DNA of 64,000 bases from Enterococcus aquimarinus (GCF_001885765.1 NZ_JXKD01000008.1:34063-98062), one strand, 5' to 3'. Shown: positions 53,085-63,716, numbered from the stretch's first letter. Notes: generated by a model from the letters alone, not told the origin. Translations and numbers: made by a program.

Positions 53085-53260
53085 AACCAGGTAGAGGTCG
53101 CGAGGTTCATTAACCCTGTCGAGTGAAGCAACACTTTGACGCAGGACTAGGGAACATCGCCGAAACGCTTTTTTAGCTGCTTTCTAAAAAACGTTGGGTC
53201 GCAAGTGAATAATTTGCGAACTGTCTTAGTTTCGACTAAGGTGCGCTATGTTTTGTGAGA
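53085..53260 (+). promoter_or_regulatory. lysine riboswitch (L-box)
   Basis: Conserved blocks in the correct order: AGGTAGAGGTCGCGA at 53089, GAGTGAAGCAACACTTTGACG, then AGGGAACATCGCCGAA (53149-53164), GTTGGGTCGCAAG and GGTGCGCTATG at the 3' end. These match the known L-box (B. subtilis lysC leader: AGATAGAGGTGCGAA and GGGGAGCGTCGCCGAA). Lysine binding should favour the terminator that follows, shutting off the ABC importer. I therefore infer lysine as the transported substrate. Confidence 0.92.
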
Positions 53261-53291
53261 AGTTTGTCGACAATTATTTCGCTATCTGTCT

Positions 53292-53338
53292 ACAGCCGCT
53301 TTCTGATCATAGAGACCGGCTGTTTTTTGTCTTTTTTT
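53292..53338 (+). terminator. riboswitch-controlled terminator
   Basis: ACAGCCG / CGGCTGT hairpin followed by long T tracts, between the lysine riboswitch and the coding region. Confidence 0.88.
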
Positions 53339-53390
53339 AGACATTACCTCGGATGATTGGTGTCCTGATTCAAAGAAAAGAGGATATCAA

Positions 53391-54974
53391 ATGAAAAAAA
53401 GAAGGACATTATTTCTATTAATTGCTTTGACCCTTTCCATGGTTGTCGGCACTTTTTCCGTCAATGCGGATGACAAAACACCCGAAAATGAATTTCGTGT
53501 GGGGATGGAAACAGCCTATGCTCCTTTTAACTGGACACAAACGAGCGATGCGCATGGTGCTGTTTTAAAGTATGGTGAAAAAAATTCTTATGCAGGTGGC
53601 TACGATGTTGAAATTGCGAAGCGCGTCGCTGAAGGTTTAGGCAAAGAACTGGTGATTGTGCCAACTCAGTGGGATGGTCTCGTTCCAGCATTAACATCTG
53701 GTTCGATTGATGCCATTATTGCGGGGATGTCCCCCACAGAAGAACGTCGTCAAGTCATTGATTTTACCGACCCCTACTACGAATCACGTTTAGTTGTCGT
53801 AACGCGTAAAAATAGTGAGTTTGCCAATGCGACGTCTTTAGCTGATTTTGCCGGTGCGAAAATTACTGGGCAATTAAATACCTTTCACTATTCAGTCGTC
53901 GATCAAATTCCGGATGTCGTTTATCAAGATCCGATGAAAGATTTCTCCGCTATGCGTGTAGCGCTAGCCTCTGGTATTATCGATGGCTATGTGAGTGAAC
54001 GACCAGAAGGAGTCACGGCAACCAACGTCAATGAAAATTTAACAATGATTGAGTTTGCTCCAGAAGATGGTTTTCAAACAGAACCAGAAGATGTGCAAGT
54101 TGCGATTGGCATGCGTAAAAACGATCCCCTTGTTCAAGATGTCAACCAAATTTTAGCAGGGATTTCTGCTGAAGAGCGTACAGAATTAATGGATTTAGCC
54201 ATTCAAAATCAACCTTCCGCTAGCCAAGAAGGAGAGATGAGTCTTTGGTCTACGTTAAAACAAATTATGAGTGAATATGGCATTTTGTTTTTACAAGGTG
54301 CAGGACTAACGTTATTAATTGCCATCTTCTCCACGATTGCCGGAACACTCATTGGATTATTGGTCGGTGTTTTTCGGACATTGCCGCAAAGCGATCAACC
54401 TTTGACTCGTTTCATGCAAAAATTAGGCGATTGGCTCTTAACGATTTATATTGAAGTCTTTCGTGGAACACCGATGATGGTGCAAGCAATGGTCATTTTC
54501 TACGGTTTAGCGTTAGCATTTGGGATTGATTTAAACCGGACCGTCGCAGCCTTGCTGATTGTTTCGATTAATACAGGCGCTTATATGTCCGAAATTGTTC
54601 GTGGTGGGATTTTCGCAGTCGATAAAGGGCAATTTGAAGCGGCCCAAGCGATTGGAATGACGCATACCCAGACAATGCGTAAAATCGTCTTACCACAAGT
54701 TGTTCGAAATATTTTACCTGCGATTGGGAATGAAACCGTCGTGAATATTAAAGATACTGCTGTATTAAGTGTCATCAGTGTGGGCGATTTATTCTTCCAA
54801 GGAACCGCAGCAGCAGGTACAAACTATCTATTCTTCCAAACGTTCTTAATTGTCGGGTTGATTTACTTAGTGATGACGCTTAGTGCCACACGCTTGCTAC
54901 GTTTAATGGAGAAGAAAATAGATGGACCGGATGCTTTCACGAAAGTAGAAGAACCGATAGAAGGTCAAAGATAG
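53391..54974 (+). CDS. lysine ABC transporter, fused substrate-binding protein and permease
   Basis: The 527-residue protein combines a Sec signal (residues 1-27, no lipobox cysteine), a type-3 solute-binding domain (about 30-270, [41 protein letters not shown]) and a GlnP-type permease (about 290-515, with [19 protein letters not shown] and the coupling loop [29 protein letters not shown]). Such fusions are common in Lactobacillales. The lysine riboswitch just upstream makes lysine the probable substrate. AAGAGGAT lies before the ATG. Confidence 0.93.
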   Translation: MKKRRTLFLLIALTLSMVVGTFSVNADDKTPENEFRVGMETAYAPFNWTQTSDAHGAVLKYGEKNSYAGGYDVEIAKRVAEGLGKELVIVPTQWDGLVPALTSGSIDAIIAGMSPTEERRQVIDFTDPYYESRLVVVTRKNSEFANATSLADFAGAKITGQLNTFHYSVVDQIPDVVYQDPMKDFSAMRVALASGIIDGYVSERPEGVTATNVNENLTMIEFAPEDGFQTEPEDVQVAIGMRKNDPLVQDVNQILAGISAEERTELMDLAIQNQPSASQEGEMSLWSTLKQIMSEYGILFLQGAGLTLLIAIFSTIAGTLIGLLVGVFRTLPQSDQPLTRFMQKLGDWLLTIYIEVFRGTPMMVQAMVIFYGLALAFGIDLNRTVAALLIVSINTGAYMSEIVRGGIFAVDKGQFEAAQAIGMTHTQTMRKIVLPQVVRNILPAIGNETVVNIKDTAVLSVISVGDLFFQGTAAAGTNYLFFQTFLIVGLIYLVMTLSATRLLRLMEKKIDGPDAFTKVEEPIEGQR

Positions 54975-54984
54975 GAGAGGTTTT

Positions 54985-55722
54985 ATGTCAACAATTATTG
55001 AAATTAATCATTTGAAAAAAAGTTTCGGTGACAATGAAGTCTTAAAAGATATCCAAACGACGGTCAATAAAGGTGAAGTATTAACCATTATCGGATCTTC
55101 CGGCTCCGGAAAATCCACCTTACTCCGCTGTATTAACTTATTAGAAAAACCAACAAGTGGCGAAATTCTGTATAATGGCGAAAACGTCTTACAAAAAGGC
55201 TATAACTTATCGACCTATCGCACGAAACTTGGGATGGTGTTTCAATCGTTTAATTTATTTAACAATTTAAACGTCTTAGAAAATTGTACAACGGGGCAAA
55301 TCACTGTTTTAAAACGCCATCCCGAAGAAGCGAAAAAAATTGCTTTAGAAAACTTAGATAAAGTTGGCTTAAAAGAATTTCAAAGTGCCAAACCTAGTCA
55401 ACTATCTGGGGGGCAAAAACAACGGGTAGCGATTGCACGTGCATTATCAATGAATCCCGATGTGATGCTATTTGATGAACCCACTTCCGCACTCGATCCA
55501 GAAACCGTGGGAGAAGTGTTAAAAACAATGAAAGACTTAGCACAGACCGGTTTGACAATGGTGATTGTTACCCATGAAATGGATTTTGCGCGTGATGTTT
55601 CTGACCGAGTCATTTTTATGGATAAGGGTGTCATCGCAGAAGAAGGTGCACCAGAAGATATCTTTGTTCATCCAAAAGAAGAACGCACTAAAGCTTTCTT
55701 AAGTCGTATTTTAGAGCCTTAA
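54985..55722 (+). CDS. lysine ABC transporter ATPase
   Basis: The 245-residue GlnQ-type ATPase has Walker [10 protein letters not shown], signature LSGGQKQR, Walker [13 protein letters not shown] and the H-loop VTHEMDF. It starts 10 bp after the fusion gene with GGAGAGG upstream. Both genes share the riboswitch and the terminator at 55731. Confidence 0.95.
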   Translation: MSTIIEINHLKKSFGDNEVLKDIQTTVNKGEVLTIIGSSGSGKSTLLRCINLLEKPTSGEILYNGENVLQKGYNLSTYRTKLGMVFQSFNLFNNLNVLENCTTGQITVLKRHPEEAKKIALENLDKVGLKEFQSAKPSQLSGGQKQRVAIARALSMNPDVMLFDEPTSALDPETVGEVLKTMKDLAQTGLTMVIVTHEMDFARDVSDRVIFMDKGVIAEEGAPEDIFVHPKEERTKAFLSRILEP

Positions 55723-55730
55723 TCACAATG

Positions 55731-55785
55731 AAGCACCTCCTAAAAGCCCACATTAAGTGGCGGCTTTTAGGAGGTGCTTTTTTCT
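55731..55785 (+). terminator. terminator of the lysine transporter operon
   Basis: An 18-bp perfect stem (AAGCACCTCCTAAAAGCC and its complement at 55762-55779) with a T-run. Confidence 0.95.
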
Positions 55786-55958
55786 GGCTTTATGATTACT
55801 TCAAGATAAATCCGAACAATTTACTTCCTAATCGCTTCTTTGTTAGAGTCCTCTATTAGTTAGCTAAGAGTTTACTGAAAATTCTTGATTTACAATTGCC
55901 ATTGCTAACGTAATTTGTTATTTTTGGTACAATCAGATATAGAAATGTGGGGGACGTT

Positions 55959-57305
55959 ATGGAAAAAAAATTAACTTTCACTGATTATTTAACCATCGGA
56001 TCAATGCTTTTTGGCCTATTCTTTGGTGCAGGCAACTTGATTTTCCCTGTACATATGGGACAAATGGCAGGAGAAAACGTCTTTTGGGCAAATCTTGGTT
56101 TCTTAATTACCGGAATTGGACTTCCTTTTTTAGGGGTCATCGCCATTGGTAGTTCACAAAGTCAAGGACTCTTTGACTTAGCTTCACGAGTCAATCGTCA
56201 ATATGCCTTTATTTTTACCATTTTATTATACCTCGTGATTGGGCCGTTTTTTGCCCTACCACGCTTAGCGACGACTTCATTTGAAATTGCGTTCGCACCG
56301 TATTTACCGAAAGAGCAACAAACGCTTGGACTGGCTCTCTTTAGCGCATTATTCTTTTTTACGGCTTGGTTCTTAGCCAAAAAACCTTCTAAACTCTTTG
56401 ATTATATCGGCAGATACTTAAATCCTTTCTTTTTGTGTCTCCTAAGTATCTTAATGGCCTTAGCCTTTATTCGACCAATGGGGCAGATTAGCGCTGCACC
56501 GGTGCAGTATGCTTATCAAGATTTCCCCTTTTTCACGGGCTTTACTGAAGGCTACAATACGTTAGACGCCCTTGCTTCTTTAGCGTTTGGGATAATTATT
56601 GTGAAAACCATTCAAACCCGCGGCGTCACTAAACCCGCAACGATTGCAATGGATACGATTAAATCCGGCGCAATTAGCATTGTCTTAATGGGAATCATCT
56701 ATACATTGCTCGCATATATGGGAAGTATGAGTCTCGGCACGCTAGAACTAAGTGAGAACGGCGGCATCGCCTTGGCACAAATGGCTCAATACTATCTTGG
56801 ATCGTATGGCAGTATCGTCTTAGCCTTAGTCGTCATCTCTGCCTGTTTAAAAACAGCCATTGGGTTAACTTCTGCTTTTTCTGAAACATTCACTGAACTA
56901 TTCCCTAGTCGTAGCTACTTATTTTTTGCTAGCGCGGTTAGTATGATGGCAGGTGTTTTTGCCAATGTCGGCTTAACAAAAATTATTGAGTTCTCAATTC
57001 CTGTCTTAATGTTCTTATATCCACTAGCGATGACCTTAATTATTTTAGCGATTATCGGTCCAATTTTTAAACATGATCCAAAGGTCTATCAAATGACCAC
57101 ACTCTTTACCTTAATTGCTTCGGTTATTGACGGGCTTAATGCTAGCCCCGCTTTCATTCGTCAAACCGCCTTTGCCCAATTTTTCATTGGGTTAGGTGAA
57201 GCGACTTTACCTCTGTTTGGAATTGGAATGGGCTGGGTCCTACCGGCTTTAATCGGCTTTGCAGGCGGCATTATTTGGCGTTTTTCAACCCAGAAAAGTT
57301 ATTAA
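55959..57305 (+). CDS. brnQ: branched-chain amino-acid transporter (BrnQ)
   Basis: The 448-residue carrier has about twelve membrane helices and the LIVCS-family opening [21 protein letters not shown]. It imports leucine, isoleucine and valine with Na+ or H+. The ATG at 55959 has GGGGGA 6 nt upstream; a GTG four codons earlier overlaps that site. An extended -10 (TTGGTACAAT) lies about 30 bp upstream. It is monocistronic. Confidence 0.95.
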   Translation: MEKKLTFTDYLTIGSMLFGLFFGAGNLIFPVHMGQMAGENVFWANLGFLITGIGLPFLGVIAIGSSQSQGLFDLASRVNRQYAFIFTILLYLVIGPFFALPRLATTSFEIAFAPYLPKEQQTLGLALFSALFFFTAWFLAKKPSKLFDYIGRYLNPFFLCLLSILMALAFIRPMGQISAAPVQYAYQDFPFFTGFTEGYNTLDALASLAFGIIIVKTIQTRGVTKPATIAMDTIKSGAISIVLMGIIYTLLAYMGSMSLGTLELSENGGIALAQMAQYYLGSYGSIVLALVVISACLKTAIGLTSAFSETFTELFPSRSYLFFASAVSMMAGVFANVGLTKIIEFSIPVLMFLYPLAMTLIILAIIGPIFKHDPKVYQMTTLFTLIASVIDGLNASPAFIRQTAFAQFFIGLGEATLPLFGIGMGWVLPALIGFAGGIIWRFSTQKSY

Positions 57306-57424
57306 TCATTATTTCTTAACAACTTTCAAAGATTTTCGTCACAAAAAATTCACATTTTCTCAGTAGTATATAAGTGTACCAACAAACAACCCTAACAAAC
57401 ACTTTTTCATTTTTTACTCCTTTT

Positions 57425-57455
57425 CCTACCGGTCCCCGCCGGTAGGTATTTTTTT
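57425..57455 (+). terminator. terminator downstream of brnQ
   Basis: CCTACCGG / CCGGTAGG stem, six-base loop, T-run. It lies 120 bp beyond the brnQ stop, so a small RNA in between is possible but unsupported. Confidence 0.82.
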
Positions 57456-57537
57456 GGCGTTTTTTTAACATTTCGTACTACTTTTGCGTTTTGATATTGA
57501 GCTTCTTTAATGAACTCTTTTAAACGCGACACGTTGT

Positions 57538-58944
57538 CTAGTTAATTGTTAAATAGTTTAGTGTCGGATATTCACGATAGTCATTAAATACAATTCGTAT
57601 ACCCGTCGTTTTTACAGGAGGTCGTTCAATGATGCGCTGATAACCAACGCTTGCGCCAGTCCCCCAAGGTTTCCATTGTTGCTCATCGTAATAATACAAT
57701 GTGAACGCTTCAATACGTTGGCTTTGACGAATGTCTTCTTGTAAAATGACGCGCTGTATCACTTGTTCTTTCGCCCATTCAACTTGAATCATGGGTTTTA
57801 CATCATCCGGTTGACTCTGCCAGACCTTCCCATCCTCGCGCAACAAATCGCTGAGCGTTACCGGAGTACTGGCACTCGAATAAGAAAGATGACCACCTTT
57901 CATCATCGTTTGATCTTTTACTTGCGCAATTTTCGCCCCTAGTTCCTGTAAAACGTCTAGATCTTTTTCATGGAATTCCCCATCTGGTTTCGGTGGGATA
58001 TTTAATAAGAACGTCGCATTTCCACCTACTGATCGCACATAAATTTGATACAATTCTTCCGCCGAACGGACTTGGTCATTTTCACTTTCATGGTAAAACC
58101 ATCCCGGACGAATCGAGGTATTAACTTCTGCCGGATACCAGACAAGTTCTCCGTGATAATGTTCCAACGCTTTTTGACTTCCTAAATCCTCATCGCCTGA
58201 CGTGATTTTTCGTGAAAAGATCCCGTCATCGATTTGCTGAGAACGCTCGGCAATTTTTTCTAAGTCTTGTAGTTCAACAGGTACCACACTCCACTCTTGT
58301 GTTCGTGTGTGTCCGGCCTCATTGCCACACCAACGGACATCTGGACCACAAACACTAATCACGGCATTTGGTTGCAACTGACGTACGACTTGGTTGATGC
58401 GCTCCCAATCATACTGTTGTTTTTTTCCATTTGGCCCCTCTCCATTGGCACCGTCTAACCAAACACTAAAAATCTCCCCATAGTTCGTTAAGAGTTCCGT
58501 TAACTGCGCGAGATAAAAATCGTTATACACTTGACCGCTGCCATAACTTTGCGCGTGACGATCCCACGGCGACAGATAGATGCCAAATTTCAACCCGTAT
58601 TTTTGACATGCTTGCGATACCTCTTTTACTACATCACCTTCTCCTGCTTTCCAGGGCGCAGTTTTGACACTATAGTCTGTTGTTGTACTCGGCCACAAAC
58701 AAAATCCGTCATGGTGCTTACAGGTCAAAATGACGCCCTGCATCTGTCCAGCTTTCATCTGTTGCACCCACTTATCCGCATCCAGTTTTTGAGGATCAAA
58801 CAACGTGGTTGGTTCATTCCCGAATCCCCATTCGCGGTCCGTCATCGTATTGATTCCAAAATGGATAAAACCATAGTATTGTGTCTGCTGCCAAGCAAGT
58901 TGTCGTGGACTTGGAACGACTGTTGTCAAATCAGTTATGTTCAT
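57538..58944 (-). CDS. GH29 alpha-L-fucosidase
   Basis: The 468-residue enzyme has the GH29 barrel: YGFIHFGINTMTDREWG, LTCKHHDGFCLW and the nucleophile Asp164 in SVWLDGANG. A C-terminal beta domain of about 120 residues follows. There is no signal peptide, so it acts in the cytoplasm on imported fucosylated sugars. It overlaps the upstream DUF4091 gene by 4 nt. No transporter is in the operon. Confidence 0.93.
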   Translation of the reverse strand: MNITDLTTVVPSPRQLAWQQTQYYGFIHFGINTMTDREWGFGNEPTTLFDPQKLDADKWVQQMKAGQMQGVILTCKHHDGFCLWPSTTTDYSVKTAPWKAGEGDVVKEVSQACQKYGLKFGIYLSPWDRHAQSYGSGQVYNDFYLAQLTELLTNYGEIFSVWLDGANGEGPNGKKQQYDWERINQVVRQLQPNAVISVCGPDVRWCGNEAGHTRTQEWSVVPVELQDLEKIAERSQQIDDGIFSRKITSGDEDLGSQKALEHYHGELVWYPAEVNTSIRPGWFYHESENDQVRSAEELYQIYVRSVGGNATFLLNIPPKPDGEFHEKDLDVLQELGAKIAQVKDQTMMKGGHLSYSSASTPVTLSDLLREDGKVWQSQPDDVKPMIQVEWAKEQVIQRVILQEDIRQSQRIEAFTLYYYDEQQWKPWGTGASVGYQRIIERPPVKTTGIRIVFNDYREYPTLNYLTIN

Positions 58945-60590
58945 TTGTTGGACTCCTTTAAGTAGGCACGCGCGCCTTTTTCTAATAAGTCATGCATTTG
59001 TTGGATTGTTTGAATAAGCTGGAGCGTCTCATTTTCTGAGAAAGGCACTTGCGCACCATAATCATTTGTTTTCCCCGACAGTTGTGGCCATCCATCCAGT
59101 AGTTGTGTGACCTCTGACACAAGTGCCGGCTGTTTTTTTTGTAAAAATAAATATTTTCGGCTATCGTTGAGTGCTTGTTGCATTTGCTGAAAACGCAGTG
59201 ACATCATCGTGCCGTTTGTTCCTGGATAGAGTAAAAAGGGATCGCCACTTTCCCAGTACCAATGACTACCGTTGACTAATGGATCTTTAACCCACGCATC
59301 CAATGCCCATCGTAAAAAACCATCTGCCCCATAAGCCACCGTATTCCAAATCACCCATTGACTCTCAAATGGATGACTATAAAGAAACATCGCAGGGTAA
59401 TCCCCCACACAGTTATAAATCGACGTTGTAAGACCCTTTGTTCGTCGTTGTTCACACCACTGACGAAATACAGTCTGATCACCTAGATGCGGTTGACCAA
59501 TCGCTAGATCGGCAATTTGCTCAAGTAATGTATGATCGAAACTTTGATAATTCAGCGCACACGAAACTTTTAACATTTTCCCTTCTTGATTCGGGTGCTC
59601 TTTGATTAGTTGTAAAACATTCGTTAACGTTTCGGCTGGTCGCTCATCAATCGCAATATAGGTGATATCAAACCAACCTTTTTCTTCTAAATGTTGAACA
59701 AATGCTGTCAAAAAGTCACGCCAAATCTTTTGCCACTGCGGTGAGTCAACCGGATAAATCCGCTCTTGCAAGACACCTGCTTCATCAAAATAATAAATTT
59801 TATCTTCCCAAGGCAACATTGAAAAACATTTTATTTTTTGATTAATACCAAGCGCTAAACAAAGCGCCACATATTGATCAAACCATGTAAAATCAAAGGT
59901 CATTTTCTCACCGCTTTGCTGCCAAGTGACCAGACTCGGATAAGCATCATACGTTTGGTGATTCCAAGGATCGTGGACAATCGTCGTCACAATCGTATCG
60001 CCTCCCGCTTCGGCGTAATACGCTAAACTTTCAGCAATTCGCTCACAATGGGCTTTATTAAAATAATCTTTCGGTTCGATTTGATAATAACGGGCCACCG
60101 CAAAAGGATATTGCCAAAGTTCTAAGGTAGGCGCCGTTTGAGCCGGTAGTAAAAGTGGTAAGACCTCAAACGTCAGTGTTTTTGAGACGCTGATTTTGCC
60201 TTGTGTGGCCCTAATTTCTCCTTGCCATTTTCCAGGAGCCGTCCCTGTCAGGCGTAAACAAAATAAGTGGTAAGAAGATATTGGCACTTCTTCTTGAATG
60301 ACAAATGGTTGGAGACAATCATAAAAAGAAGCCTCTGGTGCTTGTGGAATCTCTCCCCACGTCACACCTCGACCGATATGCGCTTGCGTGCTGTTTAATT
60401 GATAAAGTTCTACCTCACAGTCGGCAAAACCTGTCACCGTTAATCGATACGGTTCTTCAGTCATGTCATCCAAGGAAAAATAATAATCCTTGGCTTCATT
60501 CAACCATCCCACTTTTATTTTGGTTGTCTTTTCTTCTTCTGGCTTGTCAAACGGCTTGATTCCGTTCAACGCGAACCAATTGATTTTCAT
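58941..60590 (-). CDS. DUF4091-domain glycoside-hydrolase-like protein
   Basis: The 549-residue protein has an N-terminal beta region (1-150) and a TIM-barrel-like domain (150-480) with ITYIAIDERPAETLTNVLQLI, where Asp/Glu could be catalytic, and DGFLRWALDAWVKDPL, the DUF4091 signature. No signal peptide. DUF4091 proteins are linked to glycan breakdown. Coupling to a fucosidase points to a role with fucose- or N-acetyl-hexosamine-containing glycans. The substrate is unknown. Confidence 0.78.
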   Translation of the reverse strand: MKINWFALNGIKPFDKPEEEKTTKIKVGWLNEAKDYYFSLDDMTEEPYRLTVTGFADCEVELYQLNSTQAHIGRGVTWGEIPQAPEASFYDCLQPFVIQEEVPISSYHLFCLRLTGTAPGKWQGEIRATQGKISVSKTLTFEVLPLLLPAQTAPTLELWQYPFAVARYYQIEPKDYFNKAHCERIAESLAYYAEAGGDTIVTTIVHDPWNHQTYDAYPSLVTWQQSGEKMTFDFTWFDQYVALCLALGINQKIKCFSMLPWEDKIYYFDEAGVLQERIYPVDSPQWQKIWRDFLTAFVQHLEEKGWFDITYIAIDERPAETLTNVLQLIKEHPNQEGKMLKVSCALNYQSFDHTLLEQIADLAIGQPHLGDQTVFRQWCEQRRTKGLTTSIYNCVGDYPAMFLYSHPFESQWVIWNTVAYGADGFLRWALDAWVKDPLVNGSHWYWESGDPFLLYPGTNGTMMSLRFQQMQQALNDSRKYLFLQKKQPALVSEVTQLLDGWPQLSGKTNDYGAQVPFSENETLQLIQTIQQMHDLLEKGARAYLKESNK

Positions 60591-60637
60591 TTTCTTAAAT
60601 CCTTTCTATCTCTCTTTTTCCCCCTTCCTTAGGATAC

Positions 60638-60651
60638 TAAAAACGCTTCCA
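60638..60651 (-). promoter_or_regulatory. cre site upstream of the fucosidase operon
   Basis: TGGAAGCGTTTTTA on the minus strand, nearly identical to the cre-like site at 33423-33436. It lies about 50 bp before the DUF4091 start and inside an imperfect palindrome (CTAAAAAC / GTTTTTAG). It suggests CcpA repression. Confidence 0.6.
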
Positions 60652-60673
60652 AATGAGTAGTGTTTTTAGACAA

Positions 60674-60716
60674 TAAAAAAAGATTTTCCTTCTTTATCTC
60701 TAAAAGAAGAAAAATC
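60674..60716 (-). terminator. terminator of the ruvAB operon
   Basis: GATTTTC-TTCTTTA / TAAAAGAAG-AAAATC hairpin with a T-run on the minus strand, just past the last gene of the operon. Confidence 0.8.
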
Positions 60717-60721
60717 GATCT

Positions 60722-61075
60722 TTATTTGGCGATTTTTTTATTTTTCATGCTGAGGACGCTTACTTTTTCAATCTTATGAAGCGGAACAATTCGTAATTGA
60801 TGCTGATTCTTTTGCATTTTAATCACAACATTGTCATTCCCACTATTTTTACTGGCAACGTAGCCGACAATCGTTTCAAACGCATCAATTTTCTCCGTTT
60901 GTAATTGTAAAACGACTAAATCTTGATCACGAGCCGCTTCGCTCAAACGGCTGCGATAGGTTTCAATCGTTTGCTGCTTTTCAAGATCATCATTAAATAA
61001 ATTATCCAATAAGGTTACCGAAGTCATGACGAGTCGTTTCCCTAGTTGTTTTAGTGAAATTGGTTTTTTTTCCAT
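60722..61075 (-). CDS. conserved small protein of unknown function (possibly YolD-like)
   Basis: 117 residues, charged, no membrane segment. The second half (VVLQLQTEKIDAFETIVGYVASKNSGN, then VVIKMQKNQHQLRIVPLHKIEKVSVL) reads as beta-strands with the pattern of a YolD/WYL-like small barrel. It is the last gene of the ruvA-ruvB-phosphatase cluster. GAGGGCG precedes the ATG. No function assigned. Confidence 0.7.
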   Translation of the reverse strand: MEKKPISLKQLGKRLVMTSVTLLDNLFNDDLEKQQTIETYRSRLSEAARDQDLVVLQLQTEKIDAFETIVGYVASKNSGNDNVVIKMQKNQHQLRIVPLHKIEKVSVLSMKNKKIAK

Positions 61076-61096
61076 TTTTCTCGCCCTCCTACGATT

Positions 61097-61558
61097 CTAC
61101 CTTGATTCATTTTCTGACCAATAAGTCAGCCACTTTGGGAGCGCTGCTTGGATCAATTGATCGGTTTTTTGAAAGTCCCCAGTGTACCATGGATCCGGAA
61201 CATCTTGGATTGAATCAACCTCTTCTACCGATAAAAACAAGTGAACTTTCTTTTTTGTTCCGTCAGGTGCAATTTTCATTAAATCAATCACATTTTGTCG
61301 ATCCATTCCAATAATATAGTCAAACGTCAGAAAATCTTCCGATGTTATTTGACGAGCAATCATATTTTGAACATCCACTTGATGCTGCTTTAAGATTTTT
61401 TGGGTCCCTGGATGCGGAGCTTCGCCAATTTGATAACGACTCGTTGCAGCCGAATCGACCTCAATTTTCACGCCTTGTTCCTGTGCGTACTTTCGCAACA
61501 GGCCTTCTGCCATCGGTGAGCGGCAAATATTTCCAAGACAAACAAATAATACTCGCAT
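61097..61558 (-). CDS. low-molecular-weight protein tyrosine phosphatase
   Basis: The 153-residue enzyme has the P-loop CLGNICRSP at its start (Cys nucleophile, Arg) and the general acid in DVPDPWYTGDF. The ATG at 61558 lies 8 nt from GGAG; the GTG three codons earlier overlaps it. It follows ruvB by 15 bp. Roles in arginine or tyrosine phosphate control are known for relatives; the target is unknown. Confidence 0.93.
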   Translation of the reverse strand: MRVLFVCLGNICRSPMAEGLLRKYAQEQGVKIEVDSAATSRYQIGEAPHPGTQKILKQHQVDVQNMIARQITSEDFLTFDYIIGMDRQNVIDLMKIAPDGTKKKVHLFLSVEEVDSIQDVPDPWYTGDFQKTDQLIQAALPKWLTYWSENESR

Positions 61559-61573
61559 CTGCCTCACTCCTTC

Positions 61574-62572
61574 TTATTCCCCTACATAAGGATAGTTAAA
61601 ATGTTCATAGGATAATCGCGTCACCATTCGCCCTCTTTGCGTTCGCTTTAAAAATCCTTTTTGAATCAAATAAGGTTCATACATATCCTCGACCGTTTCT
61701 TGTTCCTCTCCGATATTTACAGAGAGTGTACTTAAACCAACAGGCCCACCATTATATAATTCGATCATCGTTTTAATTAATTTTTGATCGACATAATCTA
61801 ATCCCGCATGATCCACTTGTAGCAACAACAGTGCCCGGTCCGCTAATTGACGATTAATAACGCCATCACCTTCTACTTGGGCAAAATCTCGCACCCGCTT
61901 CAATAAACGATTGGCAATTCGAGGCGTCCCTCTAGATCGTCGTGCAATCTCTAAAGCCCCTTCTTCCACAATCTCTGTCGAAAAAATAGCCGCCGATCGA
62001 CAAATGATTTCTTGCAAATCTGCTTCTGTATAGTATTCCATATGAGAGATAATGCCAAAACGATCTCTCAAAGGCGCAGAAAGCATCCCTGCACGCGTCG
62101 TCGCCCCTACTAAGGTAAATGGCGGTAACGGGAAGTGAACTGGATGAGCCGACGTTCCTTGCCCAACCATGATATCAATATAAAAGTCTTCCATCGCTGA
62201 ATAGAGCATTTCTTCTACCACTTTTGGTAAACGGTGAATTTCATCGATAAACAACACATCACCTGGATCTAGTTCATTTAAAATCGCAACCAAATCACCC
62301 GGTTTTTCAATCGCCGGACCACTCGTCGTTCGGACATTGACTTGCATTTCATTGGCAATCACCATCGCCATCGTCGTCTTTCCTAAGCCAGGAGGTCCAT
62401 AAAGTAAAACGTGATCCAAAGACTCTTCCCTTTGCTTCGCCGCTTGAATATAAATCCCCAGTTCATTTTTTACTTTATCTTGTCCAATATATTCACTAAA
62501 GAATTGTGGTCGAAGCGATTTTTCAAAAGTATCTTCTTCTCTTTCAATTGGTGAAATAATCCGTTCTTCCAT
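61574..62572 (-). CDS. ruvB: Holliday junction DNA helicase motor RuvB
   Basis: The 332-residue AAA+ ATPase has Walker [10 protein letters not shown], Walker B LFIDEIHR, sensor [18 protein letters not shown] and a C-terminal winged helix ending [19 protein letters not shown]. It drives branch migration with RuvA. It starts 12 bp after ruvA with GGAGC upstream. Confidence 0.98.
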   Translation of the reverse strand: MEERIISPIEREEDTFEKSLRPQFFSEYIGQDKVKNELGIYIQAAKQREESLDHVLLYGPPGLGKTTMAMVIANEMQVNVRTTSGPAIEKPGDLVAILNELDPGDVLFIDEIHRLPKVVEEMLYSAMEDFYIDIMVGQGTSAHPVHFPLPPFTLVGATTRAGMLSAPLRDRFGIISHMEYYTEADLQEIICRSAAIFSTEIVEEGALEIARRSRGTPRIANRLLKRVRDFAQVEGDGVINRQLADRALLLLQVDHAGLDYVDQKLIKTMIELYNGGPVGLSTLSVNIGEEQETVEDMYEPYLIQKGFLKRTQRGRMVTRLSYEHFNYPYVGE

Positions 62573-62584
62573 CGATTGCTCCTT

Positions 62585-63184
62585 TTATTTCTTCATAATC
62601 ATTTTTAAAGCTACCCGTAAGTATTCATCGGTCGTCGTACAAATTGTCTGTTGCAATTCTTTTTCGACTTTCTTGACTTCTTTCTCACTGTAACCCAATG
62701 CCTTCAATGCCGCTAATGCTTCTTCTAAGTGATGGGTACCATCGAAAAGTTGCGGTTGTTTCGCCGGTAAGCCTTCTTCAATAATATCGCCCAACTTCCC
62801 TTGTAAATCAAGAATTAATTGCTGCGCTGTTTTCTTTCCAACACCAGGAAACTTCGTCAAATAGGCTCCATCTTTTGATTCAATCGCTTGGATCAATCCT
62901 AAGTGATCATCATTAGCCATAATTGCTAAGCCACTTTTAGGACCAATTCCTGAAACACTAATTAAGCGTAAAAACAGTTTCTTTTCCTCAACTGTTTTGA
63001 ACCCAAACAATTGATGAGCGTCTTCTCGAATGACTTGATGAACATAAATACACGTTTCTTGCGTTTCTTTTCCGACGTAATAATACGGATTCCCGCATTG
63101 AATTTGATAGCCGATTCCTTGATTTTCTAACACAATATAAGCCGGTGTAATCCCGGTTACTTTTCCAATAAGATATTCGTACAT
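62585..63184 (-). CDS. ruvA: Holliday junction DNA-binding subunit RuvA
   Basis: The 199-residue protein has an OB fold (1-65, [20 protein letters not shown]), two helix-hairpin-helix motifs ([13 protein letters not shown] and [13 protein letters not shown]) and a C-terminal domain that binds RuvB ([19 protein letters not shown]). The ATG at 63184 has AAAGGG 6 nt upstream; earlier starts lie in the promoter region. No lexA-type operator seen. Confidence 0.97.
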   Translation of the reverse strand: MYEYLIGKVTGITPAYIVLENQGIGYQIQCGNPYYYVGKETQETCIYVHQVIREDAHQLFGFKTVEEKKLFLRLISVSGIGPKSGLAIMANDDHLGLIQAIESKDGAYLTKFPGVGKKTAQQLILDLQGKLGDIIEEGLPAKQPQLFDGTHHLEEALAALKALGYSEKEVKKVEKELQQTICTTTDEYLRVALKMIMKK

Positions 63185-63237
63185 GATTAACCCTTTCTGC
63201 ACATATGTTCCCTTCATTGTACCATAAAATAGACAAA

Positions 63238-63278
63238 TAAGAAAAACCTAGATGAATGAATCTTCTAGGTTTTTCTTA
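63238..63278 (-). terminator. terminator of msrB
   Basis: AGAAAAACCTAGA / TCTAGGTTTTTCT, 13-bp perfect stem just after the msrB stop; works in both directions in principle. Confidence 0.9.
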
Positions 63279-63281
63279 TTA

Positions 63282-63716
63282 TTATTTCACGTAAGGGATA
63301 AAAGACTCGTAGCCTGCTTGCTTCATTTCATTTAAAGGAATAAATTTTAAAGCAGCAGAGTTAATACAGTAGCGTAAGCCGCCTTCGTCTACTGGTCCAT
63401 CTGGAAAAACGTGTCCCAAATGCGAATCCGCTTCTTGACTACGAACTTCAATCCGCGTCATACCTAGAGTAGTATCCTTATTTTCTTTAATCATAACTTT
63501 TGGTAATGGCCGAGTAAAGGATGGCCATCCACATCCGGCATCATACTTATCTGTTGAAGCAAAAAGCGGTTCTCCACTCACAATATCAACATAAATCCCT
63601 TTATCATAGTGATTATCATATTTTCCCGTAAACGGACGCTCCGTCGCATTTTCTTGTGTTACCGCATATTCAACAGCCGATAATTTTTTCTTTAACTCAT
63701 CTTTGGATTGTTTCAT
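63282..63716 (-). CDS. msrB: peptide-methionine (R)-S-oxide reductase
   Basis: The 144-residue enzyme repairs the R form of methionine sulfoxide. [23 protein letters not shown] and the catalytic [11 protein letters not shown] (Cys) are present. The two CxxC zinc motifs of many MsrB proteins are absent, as in other lactic bacteria. GAGGAGG precedes the ATG. It lies downstream of an rRNA operon but has its own terminator. Confidence 0.96.
   Translation of the reverse strand: MKQSKDELKKKLSAVEYAVTQENATERPFTGKYDNHYDKGIYVDIVSGEPLFASTDKYDAGCGWPSFTRPLPKVMIKENKDTTLGMTRIEVRSQEADSHLGHVFPDGPVDEGGLRYCINSAALKFIPLNEMKQAGYESFIPYVK

Noticed and set aside
57306..57455. Small RNA between brnQ and its terminator
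   Set aside because: The possible -10 (TATAAG) has no -35 at a usable distance; the simplest reading is the brnQ 3' untranslated region.
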